Shown here piece after piece: positions 1 to 11,365 of a stretch of DNA of 64,000 nt. Below the pieces are notes generated by a model. It was not told the DNA's origin and did not search any database. It saw nothing but the letters and a program-made list of their open reading frames with translations. The stretch comes from Crotalaria pallida (taxonomy: Eukaryota > Streptophyta > Magnoliopsida > Fabales > Fabaceae). The DNA lies in assembly GCA_037953625.1 (NCBI GenBank), contig CM075652.1, positions 73,685,501 to 73,749,500 of the forward strand. The letters run 5' to 3'. How positions within the stretch are numbered: the first letter of the stretch is position 1; each line of letters begins with the position of its first letter. Both the position numbers and the translations under genes were made by a program.

Positions 1-3000
1 TCTGTTTATCGGACTTTACCAAAATTTCCAATCATGTACCTGTCCAGACCAGAACATTTTAAAACATACAATAAGTCCTAATGCCCAACATAATCCAAGC
101 GAGGGCGGACACTAATACATTCTTTTAAAATACAAAATATCCATCTTTAATTTAATTACTACTTTAATTCACTCGTGATACATGACCACTCCACGTGGTG
201 GAGGGTAATCCTACTCGGCCAAAAACTGTGCAAACTCCAAGCTTAGTACCTGAAAAATGGTTGTAAGGGTGAGCTTTACACATGAAGTAGAAAGTAGTGT
301 CTAACAAGACATAATGACCTACTAAGTCAAACACATTTAGCCACATATTACACATAGTCCAATAAGCATTCCCAATCAATTCAATTATTTTCATTTCCAT
401 AATAAAATAGTCCTTTCATAGTTTAATTTCATTATTTCATACATTTCCAAAGTATACAATTCGACATATTTCTCAATCTCATATATAACATCGCAATTCT
501 TTCTTTGTACCATTCACTGATCTTTTACCACATGTATTTTTCATTTGATTCTCATATATGCCTTTTTCATCAAACCTTTTGATTTTCCATGGTTTCTTTT
601 CTCTTTAGATATACCTTGATTTTCTCATAATATTTGGAAATTTATTCACGTGGATCCATCATTGCGTACAGTCCCACAACCCGGACAACGTCTTACAGCT
701 GCGCACTATGGCGTCTTACGCGATCTATGCGTACAGTCCCACAACTCGGACAACATCTTACAAGATCTGGATCGCACAAGTCTATGCGTACAGTCCCACA
801 ACCCGGACAACGTCTTACAAGACATTAAGTCAAATCAGTCGATGCGTACAGTCCCACAACCCGGACAACGTCTTACACGACCTCAAATCGAACCAGTCGA
901 TGCGTACAGTCCCACAACCCGGACAACGTCTTACACAACCTCAAATCGAACCAGTCGATGCGTACAGTCCCACAACCCGGACAACGTCTTACACGACTTG
1001 ATTCTCACCAGTCTAAGCGTACAGTCCCACAACCCGGACAACGTCTTACAAGATCTGGGTCACCACTTAACTTGCCTTTAATCTTTTAAATCATAAACAA
1101 ATTATTCTCTTTTTGTGTCTTTTATTAATTCCACAATTTCCTTTAAACTTGTCATATTTTTCCAAATACACCATCAAATTTAAAAACCAATAAATAAATA
1201 CCTACAGCTTCCAATCATCACAATAACTCACATACTCACGTAGCCACAAATATGCATATATTTCACTTTCTCATATAAACATTCATAAAAAATTTACACA
1301 ACAACATCTAATCACAATTATTAGCATGATTTCCACACAATCATTCACACATTCAACATTTACTTATTAATTTCCATCTAATAATAAATCACACACATCG
1401 AGTAGCAACATCACATTTTAGCACAAAATATCATATTTAACAACTATTTCATTTAATTTCATTCTTGATCGTTAAGCCCATAATAACTATCTAAATTTCA
1501 AACCAAACATATACATATACTCTTAGCAAGTACTATGGGCTAATTAGAAAATACTCCCTAAAGCAAGGTAAAGAACCCCTTACTTGCGTTTCCTTAGACC
1601 TGATTCTTTTCGTGCAATGATGCCCAAACATAACACGGTTCATTGCTTAGCATTGCGGCTGGTCTTAAAGTTCGTCAACATCTAACTATGCCATACAAAA
1701 CAATAACAATTACTTTGAAATCACACTAAAGTAAACACTTTAAAGCTTTGCACCCCGGAACTAAAATAAACTAAATATAAAATATTGAAACTTGAAAAGT
1801 ATTGTATTTTATTCCAAATCATAACATTATTTGATTCAAGTTCATAAATCGAGACCAAATAAAATTTAAACTCAAGATCGTGCCCTTTTTATTAAGAAAA
1901 GTATAACTTCTTTGGAAAAATACGCTTAACTTTCGAAACCATCAAAGGTATCGTAATGGGTTGAAATCACGTACCTTTGGCTATTTAAAACTATAAATTC
2001 TGAATTAAAAAGAGAGTGGTTTTTGTCCAAAATAAGCAAATCACATTTCCAAATCCAATTAGCTACACTCTCCTTCAATCTAGAATTATAGTTCAAGATA
2101 GGTTTAAACTCGGATTAACGTATGTCGAACATATTCGGTTCCTAATTAACCAATGTGTTGTTCAGCCTAGGGACAAGTCCGCCAAGCTAATCAACAACTC
2201 ACTTACTTAGGAACCCAACACGTTTAACTAAAGTACTCTTTAAAACAATTGATTTGACATAACATTTAATCTGATATTATCCCAAATCAAAGTAACTAAT
2301 TAAAATCATTAAAAATAATACTTTAACTAAGATAAACACTAAATAATTATTACCAATATTATTAAGATTATTATTATTATTATTATTATTATAACACAAC
2401 ATAAAGTAGTTAAATAGGTATTAAGAATTTACCCTTAAATCTGATTTTTGAAGCAGCGAAGAGATCGAGACCGGTTCGGTCAACTCCAACCCGAACAATT
2501 CATGGCCAAACCGATCCAAATCACTTGGCTCACAGCATCACACTTGGCTCACAGCATCACCTCCAAGGGTGGGCCATCAACCACGACGATTCGGTCATGT
2601 AACAACGTCGCCGGCGCAAGGGTGGAGGCAAAGTCGAAGGCTCCTGATGATAATGGGTCACGATAAAACCTTAACAAAGGTGGGGGTCGCAGGCTTCGTA
2701 GTCCTGATCTGAACTTGCATCCACTGCTACAAGCATAAGGAGGAGGCGGCGCTGGAGGCTTTGTTGGTGGTGGCGGCGTCAAGGAACAACGGCGGCGATA
2801 GCGGAACCGTGGCCAAGGAGGAAGGCAAGTCGCGACTGGGTAGAGGACGAAATGCGGCGGCGGCTTGATTCTCCAGTGGAGAGAGAGAAGCGCGTGGAGA
2901 GAGAGAAGAGGGCGTTGCGATGGTGGTTTAAGGCAGTGGAAGCGGCGACCAACAGGGAGAGAGAGAGAGAGACGGTGAGAGATAAAGTAAGGGACCCCAA

Positions 3001-3476
3001 ATGAAGAAGAAAAAATGAAGGGTGGCTGCATAAGGGGGGTGGTTTCTGCCGCTGCACAAAAGAGAAGGGGAACACTAGGGTTTGTTCCCCCAACTTAACA
3101 CATACAAGCTCTCTCTTTTTTTTTTAAATACTAACACATCTTTTTTATTTATGATTCAAGAAAGTACCTAGAATAAAGTTTGATTATCAAATAAATACAT
3201 ATAAGAAAATCATAGGGTTAAAAGTTTGGACATATTAAACATAATTTAATATCGAATATATTAAAATTAAAATAAAGAATAAAAAGCATATTTTTCAAAT
3301 AGGGTAATTGATTTAAATGAATTTACTTTAGAATATAAAAACGAAATATACTTTCGTAATTAACATAATGTATTTTATAAAAATACCCAACAACAAAATA
3401 ATTGATTTTTAAGAAACATATATTTAATTCGGTAAAACTTATAATTATACCTGGGATTAAAATTAGGGATGTTACA
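1..3476 (-). mobile_element. Right part of an LTR (gypsy-like), truncated by window edge
   Basis: The sequence has no credible coding region and stops at 3476 with the plant gypsy LTR terminus ggatgttaca, followed by the MULE-like sequence that begins at 3477. Read on the minus strand, the end is tgtaacatccc, the usual start of Tekay-type LTRs. A pyrimidine-rich, CA-rich leader-like stretch at 2550-3090 reads naturally on the minus strand, so the sense orientation is probably minus. The left end lies outside the window, so it cannot be said whether this is a solo LTR or part of a full element, and the target duplication (possibly ttttc) cannot be checked. Proline- and arginine-rich frames at 2549-3093 are low-complexity leader sequence, not genes. 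Confidence 0.75.
664..1050. repeat. Seven-copy 58-bp tandem repeat inside the LTR
   Basis: The core gcgtacagtcccacaac recurs at about 664, 729, 786, 844, 902, 960 and 1018. The period is 58 bp for all but the first unit. Each core is followed by a conserved cggacaacgtcttac block and then about 25 bp that vary more. Units 4 and 5 are nearly identical. The overlapping open frames here come from the repeat and are not genes. This is an internal LTR sub-repeat. Confidence 0.9.
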
Positions 3477-3599
3477 TTTTCAATCTTGTGAAGTTGTGAT
3501 TGAGAATCCAGAAGAGATTTTCTTTTTGAACCTCATTCATTGCTCAATGGCCCCTATTGGATACTGCGGTTACCGAATTGCCCTTGATGTACCGACTGA

Positions 3600-3735
3600 T
3601 ACAAGGCGGGACAATCTTTCCGCCTATTAGTAGGCGGTAAAAAATAGATTAATTGAACCGACTACGTTAAGGCGGAATAATTTCGCTTAGTTAAAGGCGG
3701 TAGTAATTTTGAACTTCCGCCATGTTAGAGGCGGA
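3600..3735. repeat. Cluster of GGCGG / CCGCC motifs in the MULE flank
   Basis: Within 136 bp there are five aggcgg cores (for example aaggcggaat, aaggcggtag, gaggcggaat) and a short hairpin, ccgcctattagtaggcgg, at about 3621. A related gttaaaggcgga lies at about 7279, beyond the solo LTR. These could be subterminal transposase-binding repeats of the MULE. That role is inferred from position only. Confidence 0.45.
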
Positions 3736-4435
3736 ATAACTTAAAAAATTGTTAAATTCCCAAACTGCCCCTCCGTTCAATGACTTACAAAACAAAAGCA
3801 AAACATTCATTTCTTCTTTCATAAGCCACGGACATGAATACGTGAAGCTAAGAAAGAGGAAAAAAATAAGAAAAAAAAAGCTCCCCATGAGTAGTGTATT
3901 TGAAGAGGAAATCAAGTGAAGCAACTTGAAGCTAAGCATTGGAGCAACATTGAGAATTCTTTGCACAAGAATATATCTCATTTAAGGTATTTGAAAACCT
4001 TTTTATTTTGGCTTAAATAATATTATTTGAAAGAGGTTATACCATTGTTATGTTAGGTTATTGTAACATCCCAAATTTAATTTCAAGCAATAATTAATTA
4101 ATTAATTAATAGGGTTAAAGTGGAAGGAATGGGTAGATTAATCGCTTAACGAATTTTGGTGGACAGGTGAGTGGTAAATATAAGTCCTAGGGGTTGTATA
4201 GGAGGCAATTGTAGCTTCGAGCGAAATTAACTAAGCGAGATCGGGAGTTAAATCGGTGTTTTAGATGTTAGAAATCGACCGAAAAGAGAAAATTAGAAAT
4301 TTATTATAGGATGCTAAGAAAATAAATTCCACCGTTGGAAGTGAAGTTTATGGGGTGAAGAAGCTTGTCTAAAAATTTGGGCCCGATCCGACGGTTAACG
4401 AAAAAGTTACGGCGAATCGAAGTTTGGAAATTCTG

Positions 4436-4662
4436 GTGCACGCCCAGGCGCACCGGTTCACGCCCAGGCGCACCACTGTTTATTGGTGCACCAACTCAGG
4501 AGCTTTTTCGCTCAGGCGCACCATTCCGTGCGCTCAGGCGCGGGCAAATCGCACCAGCTGCACCAGAAATCGCGTGTTGGCGCGCCAAAACTCCTGCTGA
4601 CCGTATGAGCCATGCACCAGCTTGGTGCTGGTGCTGATCGTGCGCCCAGGCGCGTGGCGCAG
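4436..4662. repeat. Short GC-rich repeat, gcccaggcgcacc-like
   Basis: Variants of cgcccaggcgcacc or cgctcaggcgc occur about five times in 230 bp, including two adjacent identical copies at the start. The block is strikingly GC-rich against AT-rich surroundings. It explains the overlapping frames on both strands, which are not genes. Confidence 0.75.
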
Positions 4663-5978
4663 ATCTGGACAGATCTGGTCCATTGAAATTGAACTTGGGG
4701 GCCAAGTTGTGGCCTCTTGGCCACACGATTTCCCTTTTCTTTGGCAAGAACAAACACCCAACAACAAGAACACCACTCCCTCCTCACACTCCATCATCAA
4801 CATCATCTTCTCCTCCCCTTTTCTCTCAACTCCAAGAACATCTCCACCACCCATCCACCATACACACTTGATCTTTGGGCACCTCAACCCAAAATCAAAC
4901 AAAACCCATCAAACCTTGCTCCATGGATGTTGTTTGAAGCTCATCTCTTCTCCTCCCTTGGTTCACATGATTTACCCCCCTCCTTCCATTGTTCTTGGTT
5001 TTCAATTTCCACCATTGATTGGGGTAAGTTAGCTTCATGCCATATGCTCATTTCCTTTCCATTCCAACTCTCCTTAGTTCATAAATTTGGTTCTAAAACC
5101 CTTAGGGGTCTTGCACTCATGGATATGTAGGGTTTTGGTTCCATGCCTTCCAACTCAAACCAAGTCAAGGACAAGGAACTCACACACCAAGGATCCAAGA
5201 GCTAGGACTTGAGATTCATCATCACCTCTTAAGAAGGTAAGAGGGGTTTGTGTTACCTTTCCTAAGGATATAGATTCTAGGTTGTTGTAATGATGACTAG
5301 GTGTAGATAATTAATTAAAAGAATAAATCATAGGATAATTAAAGTGTATGAAATGAAAACCTTAGGGAAGTTGATAATGAAAACAAATGAAATAATTGAT
5401 GAAGAATAGAGAGAGAAACTAGTGTAATGTGTGAGAACGAATATATAAATGATGATGGATAGAAAGGGAATGATGGACTAAGTATATATATATAATTAGG
5501 GAGTAATGAGAATAACTAAGTTGACGAATCATAAGGAAATTATAAAGGAATTAAGAGTGGACAATGGAGTGAAAATAAATAGAGACTCGGTGTATACTTG
5601 GAAAGATATGGAAATTTTGATAGGAATGAAATATTACATTATTGGGATAACTAAGAGGTAGGTAAAGAAAAGGGAAAGTGTTGATGATAGACTAGATTTA
5701 ATTTAGGAAGATGGCGGATAATAGTTATGGAAGGTTTAGAAAAATGTATACTAAGAGAAAATGATGAATGTATGATAGGAGAAAATGTTGATTTAGTGCT
5801 AAATAAATAGTGTGATTGATAAATGTGTATGAGAGGGAATTATTAACGAGAAGGGCAGTTGTGGCTAAAACGGGGTACGAGTGCTAAAGTTTGCAATGAA
5901 ATTGAATGGAAATTATGTAGAGAATGATGTTAAAAGTAAGGGGAATAATTGAACAATGGAACTATATGGTTAATGTGA

Positions 5979-6430
5979 GAAGGACCCACCTATTTAGGTG
6001 TGGATATAGGAATGTGAAATGGTGAATTTAGGACATGAATGATGGTGTAAGTACGAATGACCCTCCCAAAGGGAGTGCGAATATGTGAATGTGTATGAAT
6101 GACCCTTCCAATGGAAGTGAGAAATATGTAGTGTATATAATGGACCCTCCATAGCGGAGCGTGTATATAATGGACCCTCCATAGCGGAGCGTGTATATAA
6201 TGGACCCTCCATAGCGGAGCGTGTATATTATGGACCCTCCATAAAGGAGTGGATATGTGTATGTATATGGACCCTCCATGGAGGATTGGATAGATGCGTG
6301 TTATGGACCCTCCCTAGGGGAGCGTGATTATGTATATTATGGACCCTCCTATATGGTGTGTGTAAATGAGATTAGGACCCGCCCTTGTGGTGTGCGATTA
6401 AATGGTAATAGGACCCACCGAACGGTGAGA
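5979..6430 (+). repeat. Array of 12 short hairpins after a constant GACCC motif (solo LTR)
   Basis: Twelve units share (g)gaccc followed by a short inverted repeat whose sequence varies. Examples are cacctatttaggtg, ctcccaaagggag, cttccaatggaag, ctccctaggggag and caccgaacggtg; three adjacent units are identical (ctccatagcggag). Most stems pair 4-6 bp. The unit cgcccttgtggtg keeps pairing through one G-T wobble on the plus strand, and ctcctatatggtg has one mismatch. Units d to j are spaced roughly 30-40 bp apart. Open frames on both strands across this block are artefacts of the repeat. Confidence 0.8.
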
Positions 6431-7364
6431 GAAAGTTAAGAGAAGAATGAAATGATTAGAAAGGTACAGGGACAAAATGAAAATGAAATGAGAATTTAAT
6501 TGAATTGTAAAGTAAGATTGGAAGCAGGATTACTATGAAGGCAGAATGGACATAAGGCTTAAGTGATCGAGAATGGACTTGTACATGAATACCTGAAAAT
6601 GAATTCTAGGCTAACAGATAATTTTATTGTGATAGGGCCTAGTTTGTCAGCTATGCTTCTTAGAAGCTATATTCCTTAGTACTGTGTAATGCTACCCTTC
6701 TTGCTATATTTTTACAGGTACAGAGGCAGAGCATGCACTAGCCGTGGCCGAGCAGGGGCACACTCCACAACGTGGAGTGTGAATATTAGGGGTGTGATTG
6801 TATGCTGATCCAAGAATTTAACTTTGGCTTTTGATGTATATAAATACTATGTATTACCTTTTGGGGAAATTAAACTATTTCGTAACTTGATTAACATTGT
6901 TTTGGAGATGATGTATTTGAATGTAATGAACTGATATATTTTGCCCTGCTGGCATGCTGTTGATTTTATAAAAATATTATTACAGGTTTTCAGGGCAAAC
7001 TCATATTTTGGAAATGTCCATAAAACAAAGGAAACTCTGTCCGTTTTGACAGAGACTTTTATAAGCTAAAATGGTTTTAAAAAGAAATTTTTAAGTCACT
7101 AAATCTATCGGGGTAATTAGAGTATTAATTAAGATAGGGTGTTACAGTTATAGTTGCATTGAATATATATGTTTCTCTTTGTATTTGTTGCCTTGTGAAT
7201 GGTGGCACTCCATTAATGGAGCAGTAATGGCTGCCATTAATACTCTTGCCAACCCTGAGTCGGAAGTATTCCCGACTTGTTAAAGGCGGAAACAGTAACA
7301 GAGCCATGTTTTAGTTTTATGCATGAATTGGTAATAACGTCAATTAACCTTGCATGCAGATACA

Positions 7365-8799
7365 ATGGTGATAGATGTCGAAGACCCTCCGCATGAGAAG
7401 GTTCCGAAGACAGAGTTTCCCGATTTTAGCACATCGTTTTGCACGAAAGATATGTTTAAGAATCGTGGTTAGCTTATTGATTGGGTTCGTGGAGTCGGAT
7501 ATAATCTAGGGTTTGTCTTGAAAGTATTGAAATCTGATTTAGGACTAGGCAAAAGTAAGCGGCAAGGGATTGTATTTGCGTGTGAGCAAAGTGGTGTTTA
7601 CAAGCATACCAAGGTAATCCTTGAATATGAGACCGGGAGTAAGAAAATTAATTGCCCATTCTGATTGTATGCAAAACGGAGTCGTTCTGATGATAGGTGG
7701 GATTTAAAGGTCAAATGTTGTTTCCATAACCAAAAGGGATACGAGTCATTGGTTGGTCATCCATTCCCGGGAAGGCTAACTGCAGAACAACACGCTCTTG
7801 TTGTTGACTTGACGAAGAATGGTGTGAGACCGAAAAAGATAATGATTACCCTTCAAGAACGATACCCTGGGAATGTGACGACGATGAAGCAAATATACAA
7901 TGTTCGTGGCCGATACAAAAAAGAGGTGAGACACCCGCGTACACAGATGCAACATCTGTTGCTATGTTTGGCGAGGGAAGGATACCAGTATGCTTACAGG
8001 ACTTTGCCAGATTCTGATGTGGTTAAGGATATCTTTTGGGCTCATCCTGACAGCATTGCTCTAGTCCGCAACTTCAGTCTTGTGCTAGTAATGGACAACA
8101 CGTACAAGACAAACCGTTATAGAGTGCCGTTGCTTGAGATTGTGGGTTAGACATCAACGTGTAAAACATTCTCGGTTGCCTTTTCTTTCATGTCATCCGA
8201 GAATTATGACAGCTTCGTGTGGGCATTGAAGCAGTTTAGGGCATTGTTTTCTGACCCTCGGCAATTTCCCATGCTTATTGTGACTGACTTTGATGGAGCT
8301 CTCGTGAGAGATATTGGTGATGTGTTTCCTACATCGACACATCATCTCTGTCAGTTTCATGTGAAATGCAATGTCAAGGGAAAGTTTAAAATCTATTTCC
8401 AGGACACTGCAAAAACTGGCAAAGTGATGAAAGCATGGATGGATGTCGTCCACTGCAAGAGCATAGATTAGTATGAAGCATATCTCAATGCATTCAAGAG
8501 TGTATGCAAGGAAGTCGGGCCCGGGTGTGGTGCATTGCTTGATTATGTTGAGAGGACATACCTCAATCACAACAGGGAAAAATTTGTGGATGCCTGGGTA
8601 AACCAGCATATGCACCTTGGCAACACAACGACAAACAGGTATAATTACATATACTAATTTATGTGACTTTAATAAACATGGTTGTTTTAATTTAGACCTC
8701 TCTTATGTTTTATTGTTGTCTTGTAAAACAGGGTTGAAAGTGCGCATTCTACATTCAAGAGGATGTGCGCATTCTACATTCTCCATCTCGACATCCTCC
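7365..8799 (+). pseudogene. MULE/FAR1-type transposase, pseudogene
   Basis: One reading frame runs from ATG 7365 to 8638 and is broken by TAG 7470, TGA 7662, TAG 8148 and TAG 8469. It contains an N-terminal FAR1/MuDR-like zinc-binding region and then the MULE transposase core. Motifs seen are VMDNTYKTNRYRVPLLEIVG with the first catalytic Asp, IVTDFDGALV, and HHLCQFHVKCN with the Cys-His pair typical of MULE transposases. A GT-AG intron at 8639-8731 splits the NRVESAH motif. A splice acceptor (tgcatgcag) precedes the ATG, so an upstream exon is likely. The frame is lost after the VESAHSTFKR motif, where a 17-bp duplication and then the Sirevirus insertion (8800) follow, so the C-terminal part is missing. 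At least two stops (7470, 7662) are consistent with C-to-T change of CAG or CGA codons. It cannot encode active transposase. Confidence 0.85.
8740..8781. repeat. 17-bp direct repeat at the transposase breakpoint
   Basis: gtgcgcattctacattc occurs at 8740-8756 and again at 8765-8781, separated by 8 bp. The first copy encodes part of the conserved transposase motif. The second starts exactly where homology to transposases stops. This looks like templated filler at a repaired double-strand break. Confidence 0.7.
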
Positions 8800-9138
8800 T
8801 GTAAGAACTACAATCGTTGGGTGAAATAACTAGGAGACACTAGGAGAACACCTAGAAGGGAGGGTTGAATAGGTGTTAGAGAAACCTTGAAAGATTTTCG
8901 AAAGAAACAAATCGAAACAATTAAAACAAATGATTTTTACAAAAAACTTAAGCTCTTAATCGATTAAGTTTTCAATTAATCGATTAACACCCAAAAGGCT
9001 TCAAATGGTTAATCGATTAATACTTCAGTTAATCGATTAGTGATGAAAGTTTGCTTTTGGTTAATCGATTAACACCTCCAGTTAATCGATTAATCACTGT
9101 TAAAACTGAAAAATCACTTTTCAATTGAATACGAAGAT
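8800..9138 (-). repeat. Outer Sirevirus left LTR, segment 1
   Basis: It matches 61998-62334 with a few substitutions and a 10-bp duplication (gacactagga). Six copies of the palindrome-like ttaatcgattaa lie at about 8955-9095. The segment is cut at 9138 by Tekay element 1; the duplicated target is aagat (9134-9138) on this side and aaaat (20902-20906) on the other. Confidence 0.93.
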
Positions 9139-10574
9139 TGTGACACCCTTTCGAATATACCAAGTATAATATAGTAATTAAGCTATTATATTGGATAATA
9201 GATATGGACTTGTAAGTATTAGAAAATATGAAAGTAAAATTTTCTTTTAAAGCGGGTGCACAAACTAAAGCTTGGAATTCTTGGAGAAGAAATTCTAAAT
9301 CATTTCAAACAGTTGTATCGAATTCGGCAATTTCTAAAACCTTTTCATGAATTGGGTAACATTCGTATTTGGAAATCGTATTTATATAATAGAACGTAAA
9401 TGAAGCTACCCTTGCTTTGATTGATAAAACTGATACCATTTAATCCTCTTTGTAGCTGAACTCTTTTAATGATTAAATCAGAGTAAGTGGAATTTATAGG
9501 ACTATGCAACTAATAGCAATATAAACATAGGTTTTATATATATGAAAAGAGTCATGAGTACATAGTCCCAGTAACAAAGTCTCCAAGTCCAACAAGTCCA
9601 TAACAGATCTACATCATCGTATAACCATAGCCCTAGAGTACTCAAAAGTATATCTACAATATATACATAACCAAAATATGATCTCTAGAGGTCGTCACAT
9701 AGATCTGGCAACATCAGCAGTAGTAGTAGTAGCAGTCTCCAAGCAGCAAAAGAGTAACATCATCATCAGCAGCAGCAGCAAAATCTCCTCCACAGCAACG
9801 CCACATCAGATCCTCAGATCCACATCATACACCATATGCACATACCTAGGGATCGTCATCCCTCCAGTCACTCCCAGTAGAATGCACGACAGGCTCGCCT
9901 CCGCTCTCGTCCTCCACTGGATCCTCCTCGATCTCATCCGAAGGGGACTCTACCCTACCACTGGGTACAGGGTCGGGAGATGGTGTGACCCTAATTGGGC
10001 TCCTCGGATCAGAAAGGGGAGTCTCCTCGCGGACGACTCTAGAAGAAAAAGGGTGTGAGCGGGTAGGTCGAAAACGAAAACTCTGATATGAGCGAGCTGG
10101 TCGTGTGGGAGGTGGTCCATGGTATGTGTAAAACGGGGTACGTGCATAGTGTATATGATGGGAATCCTAAATCTACGAGGACGAAATCGAATCAACGGGT
10201 TCGGATGGTAGAAGGTGATCTCCACCTCTCCCTCGAACACCGCACGATGGTCCTCATAGATCCATATGCCACTAGGAAGTGGCCGGATCTCGATGCAAGC
10301 GATGTAACGAGACATCACCTACAACGGCATAGGGGTAAGCATTTCTTTACACATAATCAACAGAGTATAAATTTGTACCATATGAATATGTAAATATGCA
10401 ACAATGAACCACAATCACATTTAGCACTTAGCAGTTATTGAATGCACATAGGATGCTCATACTCATTTCGTTTATTACACTTAATTTAAATGAGTGACAT
10501 GATGCATGAATTTAGCTCTCAAGCCTATCTTCATCAAACTATATCACTCTCTAACGTCCATCCCTGACAACCCA

Positions 10575-10930
10575 GCACTCAACCGTGCGTTGTATTCCTA
10601 GGTATACAACAATTCGTACATTCACCTAGAATGTACACGACAAGCTTGGAATCCATGCCACCCGAGCATATCCCGTCATCCAAACGGACCGTCATCCAAA
10701 CGGTATAACCTTATCGGCATCCACTAAGCCGACCACGTCAACAACGTGTCATCAAGCAAGCGTATTGGCACTCCCAGAGGCCCTCCACATGTTTACCAAA
10801 AACATGATACACGTCCTACCATCCAACTCCAGAATGAATGCATCACTTTCTAAGCTTAAAGGAAATTGATTAATACCTTACTGGCCACCTAGGCATAGTT
10901 TATCTTTAAAAAGAACCGTCACCAAACGGT
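10575..10930 (-). repeat. Hairpin array with CA(C/T)C-type loops, Tekay 1 LTR
   Basis: About eleven short inverted repeats follow one another. Examples are gcac-tcaacc-gtgc (10575), gtacatt-cacctag-aatgtac (10616), atgc-cacccga-gcat (10655), ccgt-catccaa-acgg (10673), accgt-catccaa-acggt (10688), tcggc/gccga (10714), cacgt/acgtg (10734), catgttt/aaacatg (10788), gcc-accta-ggc (about 10884) and accgt-caccaa-acggt (10915). At 10590-10609 a near-perfect 20-bp palindrome is present. Stems differ in sequence while several loops resemble each other. The second LTR repeats the array at about 18785-19142. Confidence 0.75.
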
Positions 10931-11042
10931 AAACTTATATTAATCAATCTCTTTTAAGTTCAGATCCTTTGGATTATTATAGTTAAATTCTTAACCAACT
11001 AAGTCAGAATTGAAAATAGTGTTTCTCAGGTTCTGGTAAATT

Positions 11043-11365
11043 ACTCGAGTATAGTTCAGCATACTCGAGTGTTTTTCAACTTTTCCAGATTACTCGAGTG
11101 TTCTTAGGGTTACTCGAGTGTTCATGACTTTCTGGGGATTTGGGTTTCAAATTCATTAAATTACTCGAGTAGTTCAGGGTTACTCGAGTGTTCATCATGA
11201 TTTCCAGAATACTCGAGTCACCCCTGTATTACTCGAGTGGTTTGCCTTAACATGTCCTCAGGTCTTACTCGATACTCGAGTACTAGACACAATACTCGAG
11301 TGTTCTTGCTCAAATTACATTGTTTTACAACCATTTTACTCGAGTACCCTGTCCAATACTCGAGT
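11043..11365. repeat. Array of 12 ACTCGAGT palindromes, Tekay 1 left LTR
   Basis: The perfect 8-bp palindrome actcgagt occurs at 11043, 11063, 11092, 11112, 11163, 11182, 11211, 11231, 11274, 11294, 11338 and 11358. Two further copies lie at 12401 and 12421. Sequence between copies is not conserved. It sits next to the hairpin array and downstream of the TATA-like box in the sense direction. Confidence 0.9.

Larger units (their letters stand above)
4062..7146 (+). mobile_element. Solo LTR, 3.1 kb (Tekay-like gypsy)
   Basis: It begins tgtaacatccc and ends gggtgttaca, with a perfect 5-bp target duplication GTTAT at 4057-4061 and 7147-7151. No gag-pol, primer-binding site or second LTR is present, so it is the product of LTR-LTR recombination. 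A CA-rich leader-like stretch at 4745-4880 reads on the plus strand, so the sense orientation is probably plus, opposite to the other elements. It carries a GC-rich repeat (4436-4662) and a hairpin array (5979-6430). No coding region was seen; the overlapping frames at 4365-5130 are repeat and leader sequence. Confidence 0.9.
3477..8799 (+). mobile_element. Degenerate Mutator-like (MULE) element, split by a solo LTR
   Basis: The block is everything between the left LTR (end 3476) and the Sirevirus insertion (8800). It holds a MULE/FAR1-type transposase pseudogene in its right part and non-coding sequence with repeated ggcgg motifs on both sides of the solo LTR, at 3604-3735 and near 7284. The shared motif supports continuity of 3477-4061 with 7152-8799. 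Terminal inverted repeats and the 9-bp MULE target duplication were not found, because both outer ends are cut by retrotransposons. It may form one unit with the PMD fragment at 63644. Confidence 0.6.

Noticed and set aside
664..1050. Regularly spaced repeats resembling a CRISPR array
   Set aside because: The repeats are direct LTR sub-repeats in plant DNA. Intervals are related to each other rather than unique, and no cas genes exist.
2549..3093. Proline- and arginine-rich frames of 104-160 codons on the minus strand
   Set aside because: Low-complexity pyrimidine-rich leader of an LTR, with overlapping frames and no recognisable domain.
4365..5130. Overlapping frames on both strands around the GC-rich block
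   Set aside because: They come from cgcccaggcgcacc repeats and a CA-rich leader in the solo LTR.
8617..8829. 70-codon frame at the transposase end as separate gene
   Set aside because: It reads through the intron of the transposase and into the Sirevirus LTR.
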